Shown in pieces: positions 17,766-29,000 of a stretch of 64,000 nucleotides of DNA. Every line of letters begins with the position of its first letter. The first letter of the stretch is position 1. The stretch comes from Lepisosteus oculatus (taxonomy: Eukaryota > Chordata > Actinopteri > Semionotiformes > Lepisosteidae), in NCBI RefSeq assembly GCF_040954835.1, contig NC_090698.1, positions 23,867,501-23,931,500 on the forward strand. Direction: 5' to 3'. The position numbers were made by a program, and so were the translations under genes. A model generated the notes under the pieces. That model did no database searches. It saw nothing but the letters and a program-made list of their open reading frames with translations, and had not been told where the DNA came from.

Positions 17766-17915
17766 ATACAGAATAAATTGCTTCCTAATAAAGTGCTTTC
17801 TCACATTGTATACATATTTCTTTAAATACACAATTAAACATCAGCCAACTTAATAATAAAATTGTTGAAATATGCATGGCTGCCTAGAAAAGTAAGAGAA
17901 AGATTATAGAGTAAT

Positions 17916-17936
17916 ATATATACAGTATACTGTATA
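17916..17936. repeat. Perfect 20-bp palindrome of TACAGTA type
   Basis: ATATACAGTATACTGTATAT equals its own reverse complement. It is the longest example here of a short word (ACAGTA/TACTGT) that recurs all over the window. Confidence 0.85.
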
Positions 17937-20174
17937 TGAGTGTATTTTTAAATAGACTGCTCCTTAATACCATAATATTGTACTGTGAGTTGATTAGACA
18001 AGGTTGATTTACAAAAAAGACTTTTATTCAGAAATAAACCAACAATCCTCACATACAGTACCTCTATAATTTGCTCATTATTTCAGCTTTTAAAGCTGCA
18101 GCAAAGTCTTCTCATTTGCATGCAATATTTTTGTGGACCCTTTCATTTTCCTTTCCCTTCCCCCAAACAGGTCCCCTTAGCCCAGTTAGTTAACCTGCAA
18201 AAACAATGCACATACCTGTATAAGTTGTTTAAAACAGTAACTCAAAATACACGCCCTTTGAACATAATTGTACTGCAGACAATTCAGAACTTGGCATCTA
18301 ACAGTCGGAAATTCTTACAAACTATCAGTCTCAGAAAACTTTAAGCCATTTCACTGAAGCAGCAAAGGTCACAATCCATGTCATGGCTGCCGCTTTGCTC
18401 CAATGTGTATTTACTGTCACTGGCACTGCTTTTGTACATGGCTTGTGTTTTAATGCACAAAGTCAGTAGGACTAGATTGAATACAAGCTTGTAGCAAACC
18501 TCTTTGCCAAATGAGTCACTGAGGTTCAGCACAAAGAGAAGCATAGCACAGCCCTGCAGAGATATAGAGGTGTTGCTCTTTTATGTAAGAAGACAACATC
18601 TCCAGTATAACCCTCAAAGGTCCCATTTTGAGACATGAATAACAGATTCACTGAGAACACAAATGTGAATTCTTACAAATACACCCTGTGTATCTTCATA
18701 TGAAATCCTTTTTTTATTTTTTTTATTTTTTATTTAAACATGTGCATAGTATCACATAAACAGGTATCCGGAGTGGAGACATATCATTTTGTTATGATTT
18801 TGGTTTGGAAAAAATAAAGTTTTTTTTTATTTATCCAAATAATGACAGAATTAGTCATAATAATGTATGAATAAGTATGAAAGTAATAAGCCCTAAACTT
18901 ACATTTTAAGCGATATGCTTATATCAGTTTAGAATATTTTGCCTCCCTTCTTGTTTCCAGAGAGCTGCAGCTTTTACATTAAATATATCTTGTGGGCAAA
19001 GTGATGAAGCAGTAGTGAAAGGACCTGAGAGCAGAGGTTATAATCAGTGACTGGATTAATGAAAGCATGTGTAGATTTAGTAATGAGAAGGGATTTATTT
19101 TTGCATGCGGTATATAAAAATATCATCATTATGTTTTCTAAAGGTAAACCGTTCTTTATATACCAATACAATTTTTAGCCAGAAGAAGAATTGTACATAC
19201 AGTTGCAAGAATATGTAAGGTTCAAATGGCTAATTATGCTATTATATACTGTATGTATACATACATACATTCATTTAAAGCTATCTTTATTGATTTATAA
19301 AACATATTTGTAAACTAAATTAAACACTTATTTATAACCTCAAATTTGAGCACAGCAAATGGAAAGAGGTGGAAACAGAAGGGTTGTTTCTCCTAAAGAA
19401 AAAGAGTATAGTAGCAATAAGCCTTTTAGAAATATCATTGTCAGGGACATTCTACCCCCGGAGAGAGTTAATGTGCAAAGAAACAGACACATGATCTGCC
19501 TTAAGCAAAGACTATGAAGCTTAATAAGGTTTACTGTACATATTGGATACTCCTGTTAAAAGAAGCTAGTTTTATCTCCTATGAAAAACATGATACTTGT
19601 GAAAAGAGAAAGTAAGAAAAGTGAAAAGGCATGTTATCATTTTTTTTCTAACTGCAGATTGAAAGCTTGAATTGCATAAAATTATAGAATAGATGTTTCA
19701 TACAAACATATTGTATTGGATATTCTGTAATGAAGTCAAGCATGATTTAAATGTAATGTAGCCTAAATTTTGTTGTACCGTTTAGTACAAATGTTTGAAA
19801 TAAATGGAGACACACATGCATGTTTGTGTGGTGGGGATACAGTAATTTACAGTGCCAGTTTACACTGCTACAAATTCTGAATAGTTCAGACTCAAATCTC
19901 AAGTTAATTCGCACTCCTGTTAATGTAATGTGAAACATGCATTTTTGTATTCTTCTGATTACATTTAAGATTGATTTTTGGCCACTGTTAGAAATGCACA
20001 AGTTGTCTGCTGTGAGAATGCATCATGTGGATCAAAAATTCAATTCCTGTAATAATTACAAGTAGGGTCATCACCTGAATTTGTTTAAGATGATTATGTT
20101 TAAGCTGTGCCAATTGTAAAAAGACCATGAACAGGCATGCTCATTCAGAGAGTTCACACTGGTTTAAATACATT

Positions 20175-21140
20175 CAGGGCTGGCCCTTGGCTTAAGAGAA
20201 CAAGGCAACCGCCTGGGGCCCCACAGACACCAGGGGCCACTTGAACGTGCAACAGAACAGTTTTTTTTCATCAGCACATTCACAAACTGGAGCGAAAATA
20301 TCCCCTCCAGTGGCTCTTTCTGTTGCCGCTGTGCTAATCTAGGCTGTAAAATACAGTTATAAATGATAATATTATTGTAAATGTACTGTAGTGGTTTTTT
20401 TCACCGTCTTCTTCTCTGTAAACTGACAATCAGTGTGATTTCAGCTGCTGCTACACCAAATGCTGTTTGTTTAATTTCAGAAAGTAGAAAATCTTATGAT
20501 TAGTTTAATTACTCTTTCTTTACATCTAACGTGTAATGAAACATTACTAGTGACCTTTTCCTTGTGTTGCAAACTTCAGAATGTTGTAATAGTCTTGAAT
20601 TAAAATTAGGTAGTTGCAACTGGTAAACGCACATTGTCCTGCAAAAGGATGTGCCTATCCAGCACTGAGAAAAGAAGAGCAGGATAAGTGATGTAAAAAC
20701 TGAGGCATGCCAAATCAAGTCATTGTAATAATGTTTTTGTATTTCATTTAGTTTTAAGTCGATCAGATCCATGTAAGTAGTGAACAGTAAACAAGCCACA
20801 TTTTCTAGCTCGACATGTAGAAATACTGAAGTGTTTTACTAGAAAGTTAACAGATTTATTTTTCATGTTATTACTTTTAATATTAAAAAGCGTCATGTTT
20901 GTAAAAGGTGTGCTTTTTCTTCTTGTTTGTAAGTTATTTATTATATGTTCTCCAAAGCCGGTTAATACAAGTTTTCTAGTTATGTGATTCATTTATTTAA
21001 TTATTCTACAGTGCCTAGTAAAATAAGGTTGGGGTGGGAGCCGATAGTAGTGAATAGTAGTGAATGTGCAAATTGCAATGTGGAGGGTCAACATTTTCAA
21101 GATCTTGCACAGGGCCCCCAAACAGCTGGGGCTGGCCCTG
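20175..21140. mobile_element. Nonautonomous hAT-like DNA transposon
   Basis: The left end is CAGGGCTGGCCC. The right end, reverse complemented, is CAGGGCCAGCCCC, giving short inverted termini that match at most positions. Flanking octamers AATACATT (20167-20174) and ATTACATA (21141-21148) agree at six of eight bases, consistent with a decayed 8-bp target duplication, the size made by hAT transposases. The interior encodes no recognisable transposase. Confidence 0.5.
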
Positions 21141-21639
21141 ATTACATATAAACAGAAATTAATAAAACTAATGTGCTTGTGAGAATGTGTCATTAATTTT
21201 TTAAAAAAATACTAAAGTACAGTTATATAGTACTGAAAACTAACGGCAGTAAAATGAATGTCTTCCTTAATTTGAGAAAGGTTTTTATATAACAGTAATT
21301 AATTTGTCATCAGGGGTTCTGCTTATAACACAATGTGTATTACATTTTTACTTAGATAGACCAAAATAAATGAAGCGTTTCTGAACCTTTGGCACATCTG
21401 CCAATCTCAATTTCAGACCCACAATTTTGTGATTTTACATTTCATAAAGCATAAATGCAAAAACATTTGGCACAAAGAAAGTTTCAGAAATGTATCAGGC
21501 AATACATTTTCTGTTGGCGATCAGTGAATATGCTGAAGTTTCGATTTGACTCTGGCCAAAGAATAATAAAAGAATTGTTGATTGTAGACACCATTTGTAA
21601 GACACCAACCACACGCTCCAACTTTTTCCCCATAATGAT

Positions 21640-23205
21640 GGCCTTACAGCCCTCAAGCACACGCTGCACAAACGCACAGTGCTTGATCCACCCACCCCCT
21701 GGTACGCCTTGCAGAATTGGTCCTCACACTGAACGCATTCTCTTTCAATAATCTTTTTTACCAGCAGGTGAGTGGAGTTGCCATGGGCACCAGAATGGGA
21801 CCCAGCTATGCCAATATTTTTGTAAGCTGGGTAGAAGAACGCTTCTTCGCTTCCTACACTGGCTATGTCCCTGACCTCTACAAGCGTTATATTGATGACT
21901 GCGTCGGTGCCGCCACATGCTCCAACGATCAGCTTGAGTGCTTCCTGCACCATTTCACCAACTTCCACCTGTTCCTCAAATATACAGTTAACATATTTTC
22001 CACTGCTCTTTCGTTTCTAGACATCAACTTCTCCATCAGCTACCCCCGACTCTCCACTTCAGTTTATTACAAACCCACAGATTCACACAGCTATCTCATG
22101 TACAGCTTATTTCACCCCAAACACACTTAAAACTCTCTCCCCTTTTCACAGTTCCTTCGGCTAGGACGATTATGCAGCAACAACATCGACTTAGAGAACC
22201 AAGCCCTCAAAATGTACTCCTTTTTCCTTCAACAGAGGACACCCCAGCAGTGTTATTGACAGGGCCCTTGCCCGAGCCAAAAACACCCCTCGGACCATCA
22301 ACCCAATCAGGAACTCCTGCCGTAACAACCGCATTCCTTTGGTGCTTCCCTACCACCCTAACACACTTCCTATCCCCAGGACTATTAACGACAACTTTTC
22401 CATCCTACAGGATGATCCCTCCACTGGGGCCCTCTTTTGTGACCGCCCCATCATCTCATATCGCTGAGCACCTAATCTGCACAACCTTCTTGTTCACAGC
22501 TCCCTTGACCGCCCTCAGCAACCATCCACACCAGGCACTTTCCCTTGCAAAAGAGCTCGCTGTCTCACCTGCAAATACATTATACATCCAACACCACACT
22601 CATTCAAGGCCCCTCAGGACAATTCCGCATCACCCAGAGGGTATCTTGAACCTCCAGCAACCTTATTTACTGTATCTCTTGCAGTAAATGCCCAGCCATC
22701 TACATTGGAGAAACAGGAAGGAGACTAGGAGACCGCTTCAGAGAACATGTCAGGGCTGTGAAGATTAAAGATCTCTCCAAGCCCATTGTTTCTCATTTCA
22801 CCTCTGGCAGCCACGACCACTCTAATCTCTCCATCTGTGTTCTCAAAGACGGTTTTCCGAACTCATACATCAGAAAGACTACCAAAACAAAACGTATTCT
22901 GCAGCTAGGATCACACATTCCCCCTTCTCTTAACGACAGACTACTTTTTTTCTAAATTCTCTCTATTCATTGGAAGTTTCATTTCACACCACTCTACACC
23001 CATTCTGACTTCACACCTCTTGATTGGCCTCTCTTTCTGTCCCCTGCTCCCGCCTCTCACTCCTCCTCCCTCCCAACCTTTGTTCTCCTGCTACATTACC
23101 TTTGCCTACTGCCTTGTGTCTCTCACACCTGAAGAAGGCTCCACGGACGAAACATTGTGTTTTCTCTCTTCTTTTTTTCAGCATGGAATAAACCTAATAC
23201 TTGAA
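21640..23205 (+). mobile_element. Penelope-like retroelement, 5'-truncated and decayed
   Basis: The frame at 21717-22130 carries reverse transcriptase motif B 'GTRMGPSYANIF' and motif C 'YKRYIDD', in the form typical of Penelope-like elements of the Neptune/Poseidon group. After about 500 bases broken by stops, another reading (22665-22955) gives 'CISCSKCPAIYIGETGRRLG' and 'DRFREHVRAV': the GIY-YIG endonuclease with its IYIG core and cysteine pair. A pyrimidine-rich 3' region ends in the conserved tail at 23125-23203. The upstream half of the reverse transcriptase, including motif A, is missing, so the copy cannot move by itself. Confidence 0.85.
23125..23203 (+). repeat. Penelope-like tail (reference copy)
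   Basis: The 3' terminus of the Penelope-like element. It has 'cctgaagaaggctccacgg' and 'acgaaacattgtg', then a long pyrimidine tract ending TTTCAG and 'catggaataaacctaatac'. Other copies are at 943-1019, 23436-23569, 30677-30762, 32461-32595 and 32776-32920. Confidence 0.85.
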
Positions 23206-23435
23206 GCTCTTTTGGAACTGTCCAAATTAATTAGGAACCAAAATTTACTTGAAAGAAGGCTAAGAAGAACCTAGGATATTTTGATCGATGCATGTTATTA
23301 TAAGTCATTTTTATGAAAACATAATAAAATGGCAATAACATACAGTAGCAAATTAACGAATACATTACTAGATGTAAACATATTAAGCAATAATTTATAT
23401 AGTTCAGTAGGGTAACTGCTTTAGCATGTGTAGAC

Positions 23436-23569
23436 TGCAAAGGAACATGTAATAGGTCTATTCCATGCTGAAAAGAGAAGAAAGAAAACAAAACGTTTCA
23501 GCCATGTAGCCTTCTTCAGGGTTTTATTTCTTCTCTTTTCAGCATGGAATAAATCTATTACTTGTTCCT
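23436..23569. repeat. Head-to-head inverted pair of Penelope tails
   Basis: The left arm is a minus-oriented tail, 23436-23520, including 'ttccatgctgaaaagagaag' and ending 'ccttcttcagg'. The right arm is a plus-oriented tail, 23521-23569, with 'cttctcttttcagcatggaa'. The arms share about 40 bases that could form a hairpin, with the ribozyme-like block of the left copy in the loop. Confidence 0.75.
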
Positions 23570-23989
23570 AATAAATTATATATACTGTACAATGTAGCTA
23601 GTTTAAAACAAATGTGGTGTCTCACATAGTCTCACATAAAGATCAATGAAAATAAGTCTGAATTTATACCTTTTATATGCACCATTTCAAGTCTTTCAAA
23701 TAACTGTTGCTAAAATGTTCCTTTCACATTTTATAATGTATACATGTCCATATCAGAAAATATCCAATGCAGTACAAATCAGCTTTGCAATATTAGGAAA
23801 ACAATTTTGGGCTCACTGAAAAATAAACACCCTTAATTTCATTAAATGCTAAGAAATCAAATAATATCTTAGGGATGAAGGGATTTAAAAAGATTTTAAA
23901 ATAGAAGATTTGACAGATGAACGAGGTGCCTGCTACACTTCGGCACACCTGATAAAAATATGAATCACCATGAAGCTTTTATAATAATA

Positions 23990-24353
23990 ATAATAATAAT
24001 AATTGCTTACACTTATATAGCGCTTTTCTGGACACTCCACTCAAAGCGCTTTACAGGTAATGGGGTCTCCCATCCACCACCACCAATGTGCAGCATCCAC
24101 CTGGATGATGCGACGGCAGCCATAGTGCGCCAGAACGCTCACCACACATCAGCTATTAGTGGGGAGGAGAGCAGAGTAATGTAGCCAATTCATAGAGGGG
24201 GATTATTAGGAGGCCATGATTGGTTAAGGCCAATGGGAAATTTGGCCAGGACGCCGGGGTTACACCCCTACTCTTTTCGAGAAACGCCCTGGGATTTTTA
24301 ATGACCACAGAGAGTCAGGACCTCGGTTTTACGTCTCATCCGAAGGACGGATA
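23990..24353 (+). repeat. Interspersed repeat family A, copy 1
   Basis: Begins 'cttacacttatatagcgctt' and includes 'gcagcatccacctggatgat', 'ggccatgattggttaaggcc' and 'ggttttacgtctcatccgaa'. A second copy, about 90% identical by eye, lies at 51655-52095. No coding frame. It is a moderately repeated fish element that I cannot classify. Confidence 0.75.
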
Positions 24354-25921
24354 ATTTATTCATATTCATAGTCATTGAATATAAAAATGTAGTATAAAAA
24401 TAAGAATGTAAAAATAAAAATAAAGAAGAAGAATGTCTCTTCACAGGAGCTGGTTAATTCTGCCAATGAAACAGAAGATTCAGGATGCATAGCTTCCTGA
24501 CTTGGATGGCTTTACAATTGCCATCTGTGTAAATGTCAGAGGTAAAACAACAAACAAACATGCTACAAAGTTGTGTCATTGAAAAGCTGCAAATAAATAC
24601 ACATACAGAGCTTTACGGCATGTAACAAATGGAGAACAGGAAAAAAGGGCAAAATTAAATTGGACATTCAAAGATGTACAAAGAGGCCAAAATGTTCATC
24701 ATCTGCAAAATGACATTAGATTAACCAAAATGGGACAATTCCTTGTACCCCTGGAGATTGGACAAAGTACTTTAGTCTGAAAATAGAATACTTATTGAAC
24801 TCAATAACACTGTGAATTGGGAATAATGAGATGTGACATTGATGCTTTAAAAAGCTGTTGTATATTGCGAAAGCCTTTTTTGGTTCAAGGTTTTCGGGAA
24901 TATCTTGACTGTCTTCCTGAGTTTGTACAGTAGGGCATCTATTCCTGATTCTGTTGTCACACCTTTCTCACTTGGTGAGGGCAGCGTTATAATCTTTGTT
25001 TTCGTAAGAAATTGTTAAATATTTCATATTTCACAGGGTAATTTGTTTTTAGCTTTTGTCATTTCATCTGAAAAAAAAATTAAACAAAATCAAAAATTAA
25101 ATACATTGAAAAGAATAGCGATTACTCATTGTTGCCTATATACAGTACAGTATATACTGTATGTATTGTGTGCAGTAAATCAGTATGCAGGCGGAGCTAC
25201 CAGCTGTCCTTGAAGGGATGCAATTGTGACCTTGTTTTCACCGATGACTTGAGCAGGCTAAATGAACTGTGCTGTCTTCAAAAACACTCATGCTATCCAA
25301 ACCTATCGTCATTCCTATCTTACTACAGAGAGCTAATAGTTATGTTCGTGTAAATGTACAATGAAATGCGGTAAAAAAGGCGCTTGCTTATTAGACGCAA
25401 CCCACACGGTCTTCTTTGACTCGCAATAGTGAATCCCAGTCACGTCTGGAAGCCAATACCTTCTGTTTGGATCACTGAACAAAATTGGAACTGGCTGCGT
25501 TCCTCTCGCAGACTGCTGGGAGAAGCTGTAATGCAGTGATCGAGCCGAGGTTCTCCTTTGCATTTGCCTACCTACCAGACATCATTTGACAGTGTACAAG
25601 ATGAGTGGGGCTTTACAATTTGAGAACCTAATGTAACGAGATTTCAATTTCTTTGGTTTGCCGTCTCAATGGGGACGGATTTTTTTGGTCTCACTACGAG
25701 CGCTTCGGAAGATATACATAGAAAACAGCAATAATTGCTTTTGTGGCCAGTAAGCACATTTGCTGTTGACGTACAGTATAGTGAAGTTAAGGCAATGCCG
25801 TCCTGAACGCTACACTGGGCAAATATGAGTGACCAAGTCTGATTGTGTCGCGTTTGGGTCACATAAAATAGACGCTTATTTTATGGTTGTTATCTTAAAT
25901 CACTGGATTCCAGAGGAAACA

Positions 25922-26049
25922 ATGGGATACTCGGACCCTTCCGGGAGAGATTTGCTAGGAAACAGATCGCTTTGTTTTATTTTTATTTGTGCATTTGGAC
26001 TGGTTACTTTATTACAACAGATCATTTATGGGAAAAACTACTTAAAGAG
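25922..26049 (+). CDS. ST8SIA5: ST8SIA5 coding exon 1 (tail and membrane anchor)
   Basis: Starts at 'gaaacaATGG', a good Kozak context. It encodes '[14 protein letters not shown]', the hydrophobic '[18 protein letters not shown]' and ends in a split Arg codon AG|GTACGT. The human protein begins with a similar 'DLLG' motif before its anchor. Confidence 0.92.
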
Positions 26050-29000
26050 GTACGTTGAGCCTATCCTTTTTTAAAAGTTAGCCAGGTTTGATCGAAATGA
26101 CGCGAAAAAAGACATCCCGAAACGATATTAAACTTTATTTTGGGGGGAGAATTAAGGTGGTGCCTTTTCAAATTACAATGTGTATCAGTGTATTCATAAG
26201 CATCCACAGTATTAAGGTTAGGTTATAATAAACCTATGTATACATTTGTTTTACATGGATTGGTTTAAATCCGTCTTTGAACATATAATTGGTTTAACAC
26301 ATGTATTATTATTAAAATAAAAATATGTGGTATAAAAATATTGTAGAAAATAGAATACTAATTAGTAAGTATATAGGTTTACACAGGATATGATCTCCTG
26401 TGATCTATAATAGCGCTTATTCCTTTGATTTTTTTAATACAGTGTGCGATTACAGTTTATGTCATTTCATTTAGGATTGGGTAGCCATACGTAAAATAAA
26501 AATATTTTCGACTTTGGGTTTTATATTAATTTAAGTTAGAAACATCAGCAGTCGAGTTAAACATGTGTTCCATTTGGCTAATATAGTGTATAGTAAAGAT
26601 GGTTTATGCATCGAGGAGTTTACCAAGATATTCCTTGAAAGAAAGCGGAAAACCATGTCTATAACGGATTATTTTCCATTTGGACACCCTAATTTGTATC
26701 AGTTGAGCAGAGGTTAATTTCCTCTGTTTTATTTTCAATTATTATTTTATTTTTGTTATTTGTGGTATTTTAAATCGCTTGAACAGTAGCACGTATTTAT
26801 AAATGAAGCATTGATACACTGAGCCCTTGGAATGTTGGTAATTGTCTTTCATTGTTATTTAAAAATTGGCTAGGGAATTTTAATAATACAGGAAAAGTTC
26901 TGTAAATATTTTGTGATTCACACAACATTATGTACTATGTTGTTACTGCCTTCCATGTCATATGATAGGTTGAAATGAAAAAATGTCAGTTTTATAGTCC
27001 TAGCCATGGATTCTTTTTATACTTTTCATATAAATATGAGTGCCGGCTATTTGTCTCATTGTTGAAAATTGTTATTATGAAAACATTAAGGCATTCTTCC
27101 TCCTTTTTTCAGATGATTAAAACTTGCTCATTTGGTAATTAAAAGGTTCAGTTAAAAAAGAGTCCTGCAATTCTTCAACATACTTTGGATGGTGGGAGAA
27201 AGGTTAGAAAAGTAAGACATACCGTAGGTCAGGGTTGGTCAACACTAGATCTATAGGCGCTATCTAGCAGGGGTTATATGTCAATCTTATAACACATTTT
27301 TAAGGACTTGGAACAAATGGATGTTTTGTAAATACATTGGTTCTAGTAAGTCAAACGTAATCATTGTGATCACAATAGTGTGATTACATCTCTAAACTAC
27401 ATAACAAATCACCTGGTTAAGTGGTTAAAATAAAAGTGTTTCAAGTACAGTATATGGAAATTGAAGATTAGAAGATTAAAGTTAGACTAGCCTACAGTAT
27501 AAAGATGGCTAGATTATGGCTTTTCAGGAATAGGGTTGACCATTTCTGGCATTGACACTACTCAGTTTTCTATCCTGAACTTTAACACTAACAATCAGCA
27601 ACATTTATTTTACCACAAGTCTCTCAAGGACACAATTTCTAATTCCTTTTGGGCTTTGATCTACTGTACAGGAACTGTAGAGTTAATGCTTCAAATTACA
27701 TCATTTCAGCAGGGATTTCTTAATATAAAGGAGACAATTTATTATGAAGCTGTTACTTTTTTCCGGTAGGTTTGTGGTAATAGGCTCAAGTTTTTTCTTT
27801 TGAGATTGTGGAGTAAATAGTCATCCTCATTGACTGCTTTCTGCACAGGACCTCATTCTGTTAGACAATGGTCATGAATGTTTATAGTGATTTACCGTCC
27901 ATTAGACTAGTGAATATTCTGTTCACAGTATAAAAAGTATTTTTGTGGTTTGTGGGATGGTAATCTGATAGAAATTTGACTTTGTTTACTGAACAATGAA
28001 TTGCCTTGTTTTCATATTAACTGTTTCTATTGTCACAGATGCTAATAAGAGAGTGTTCTCTCAGACAACTGTAGGTTATAGTATTTGTCTTTCACAGTTT
28101 TACTGTTGAGTAGATATCTTATTGATTCTCGTAAGCTCCTTGTAGGCTTGCTTTGTTGGACAAATTATGTTGAAGGTATCTCTTAGAGTATGTGTGTTGT
28201 CATTATACTGTATTTTAAAAGTGTGTGTCAAAGAACAGCTTGAAATTTTCATTAAATAAAGGTTATACTGCATAGTGTTTTTTTTTCTTTCAAAAAGGCC
28301 CTGATAGTACAGTATTAATTTAATTGGTGACTCTAACAATGTAGGAAGGGAATCAATCTGTGTTTCTGGGATGCATTTCTCAGTATAATATTTACTGGGC
28401 TTCATTCCATTTTGAGATACTTAGCCTTTTGAAAATGGTGCACAGTGTGTGCATTTGTATGTTTAAGAAGGAAAATGCAGCTTCAAATTAATTTACAAAT
28501 GAACAAATCATTTGCCACATTAAGCCACCGAGGAAGATATGTTTGTTTGAGCCAATTAAGAAGCTTTTGCTTAGAACATGTAATGCAGGCTTTTCTACTC
28601 ATTTTGTCTCCTCTTTAAGAGGTGATGGCACTACAGAGCCCCACTTAAACAGCCAGTTATATATTGGTAGCAAAGGTGGATATACTGTATCATTTTCCAC
28701 AGAAAGCTGAAAAAGGGCATCTCAATAACATCTCTTTGATGTACAAGTCGATGTTTAGTAAGGAACTGAACACATAACTGCCAATGTCACAAATTCAGTC
28801 AATGAGATTCAGGTGTGAGATAATGGACTGTAGGTCTTTGAATAGTGATATACCTTGGAATGTTTTTATGAGAATGAAAACTATAATCTGTTTCTCACAC
28901 GTACTGTACTGTATTATTCTTAAGTGCTTGCTTAATTTTAGATTTCTCTGTAAATCTAATATTCTCCCAGGGGGGTTAGGCGGCAACTGTGATTTCTACG

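Larger units (their letters stand above)
15579..25921. other. Intergenic region between RPL37 and ST8SIA5
   Basis: RPL37 (minus) and ST8SIA5 (plus) are divergently arranged across about 10.7 kb. The recognisable content is repeats: LINE and SINE relics, a hAT-like element, a Penelope-like element and an inverted tail. The last 500 bases before 25921 should contain the ST8SIA5 promoter and 5' UTR, but I see no TATA box or start signal I would defend. Stretches 17770-20170 and 24355-25360 show nothing recognised beyond ACAGTAT-type words. Confidence 0.6.
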
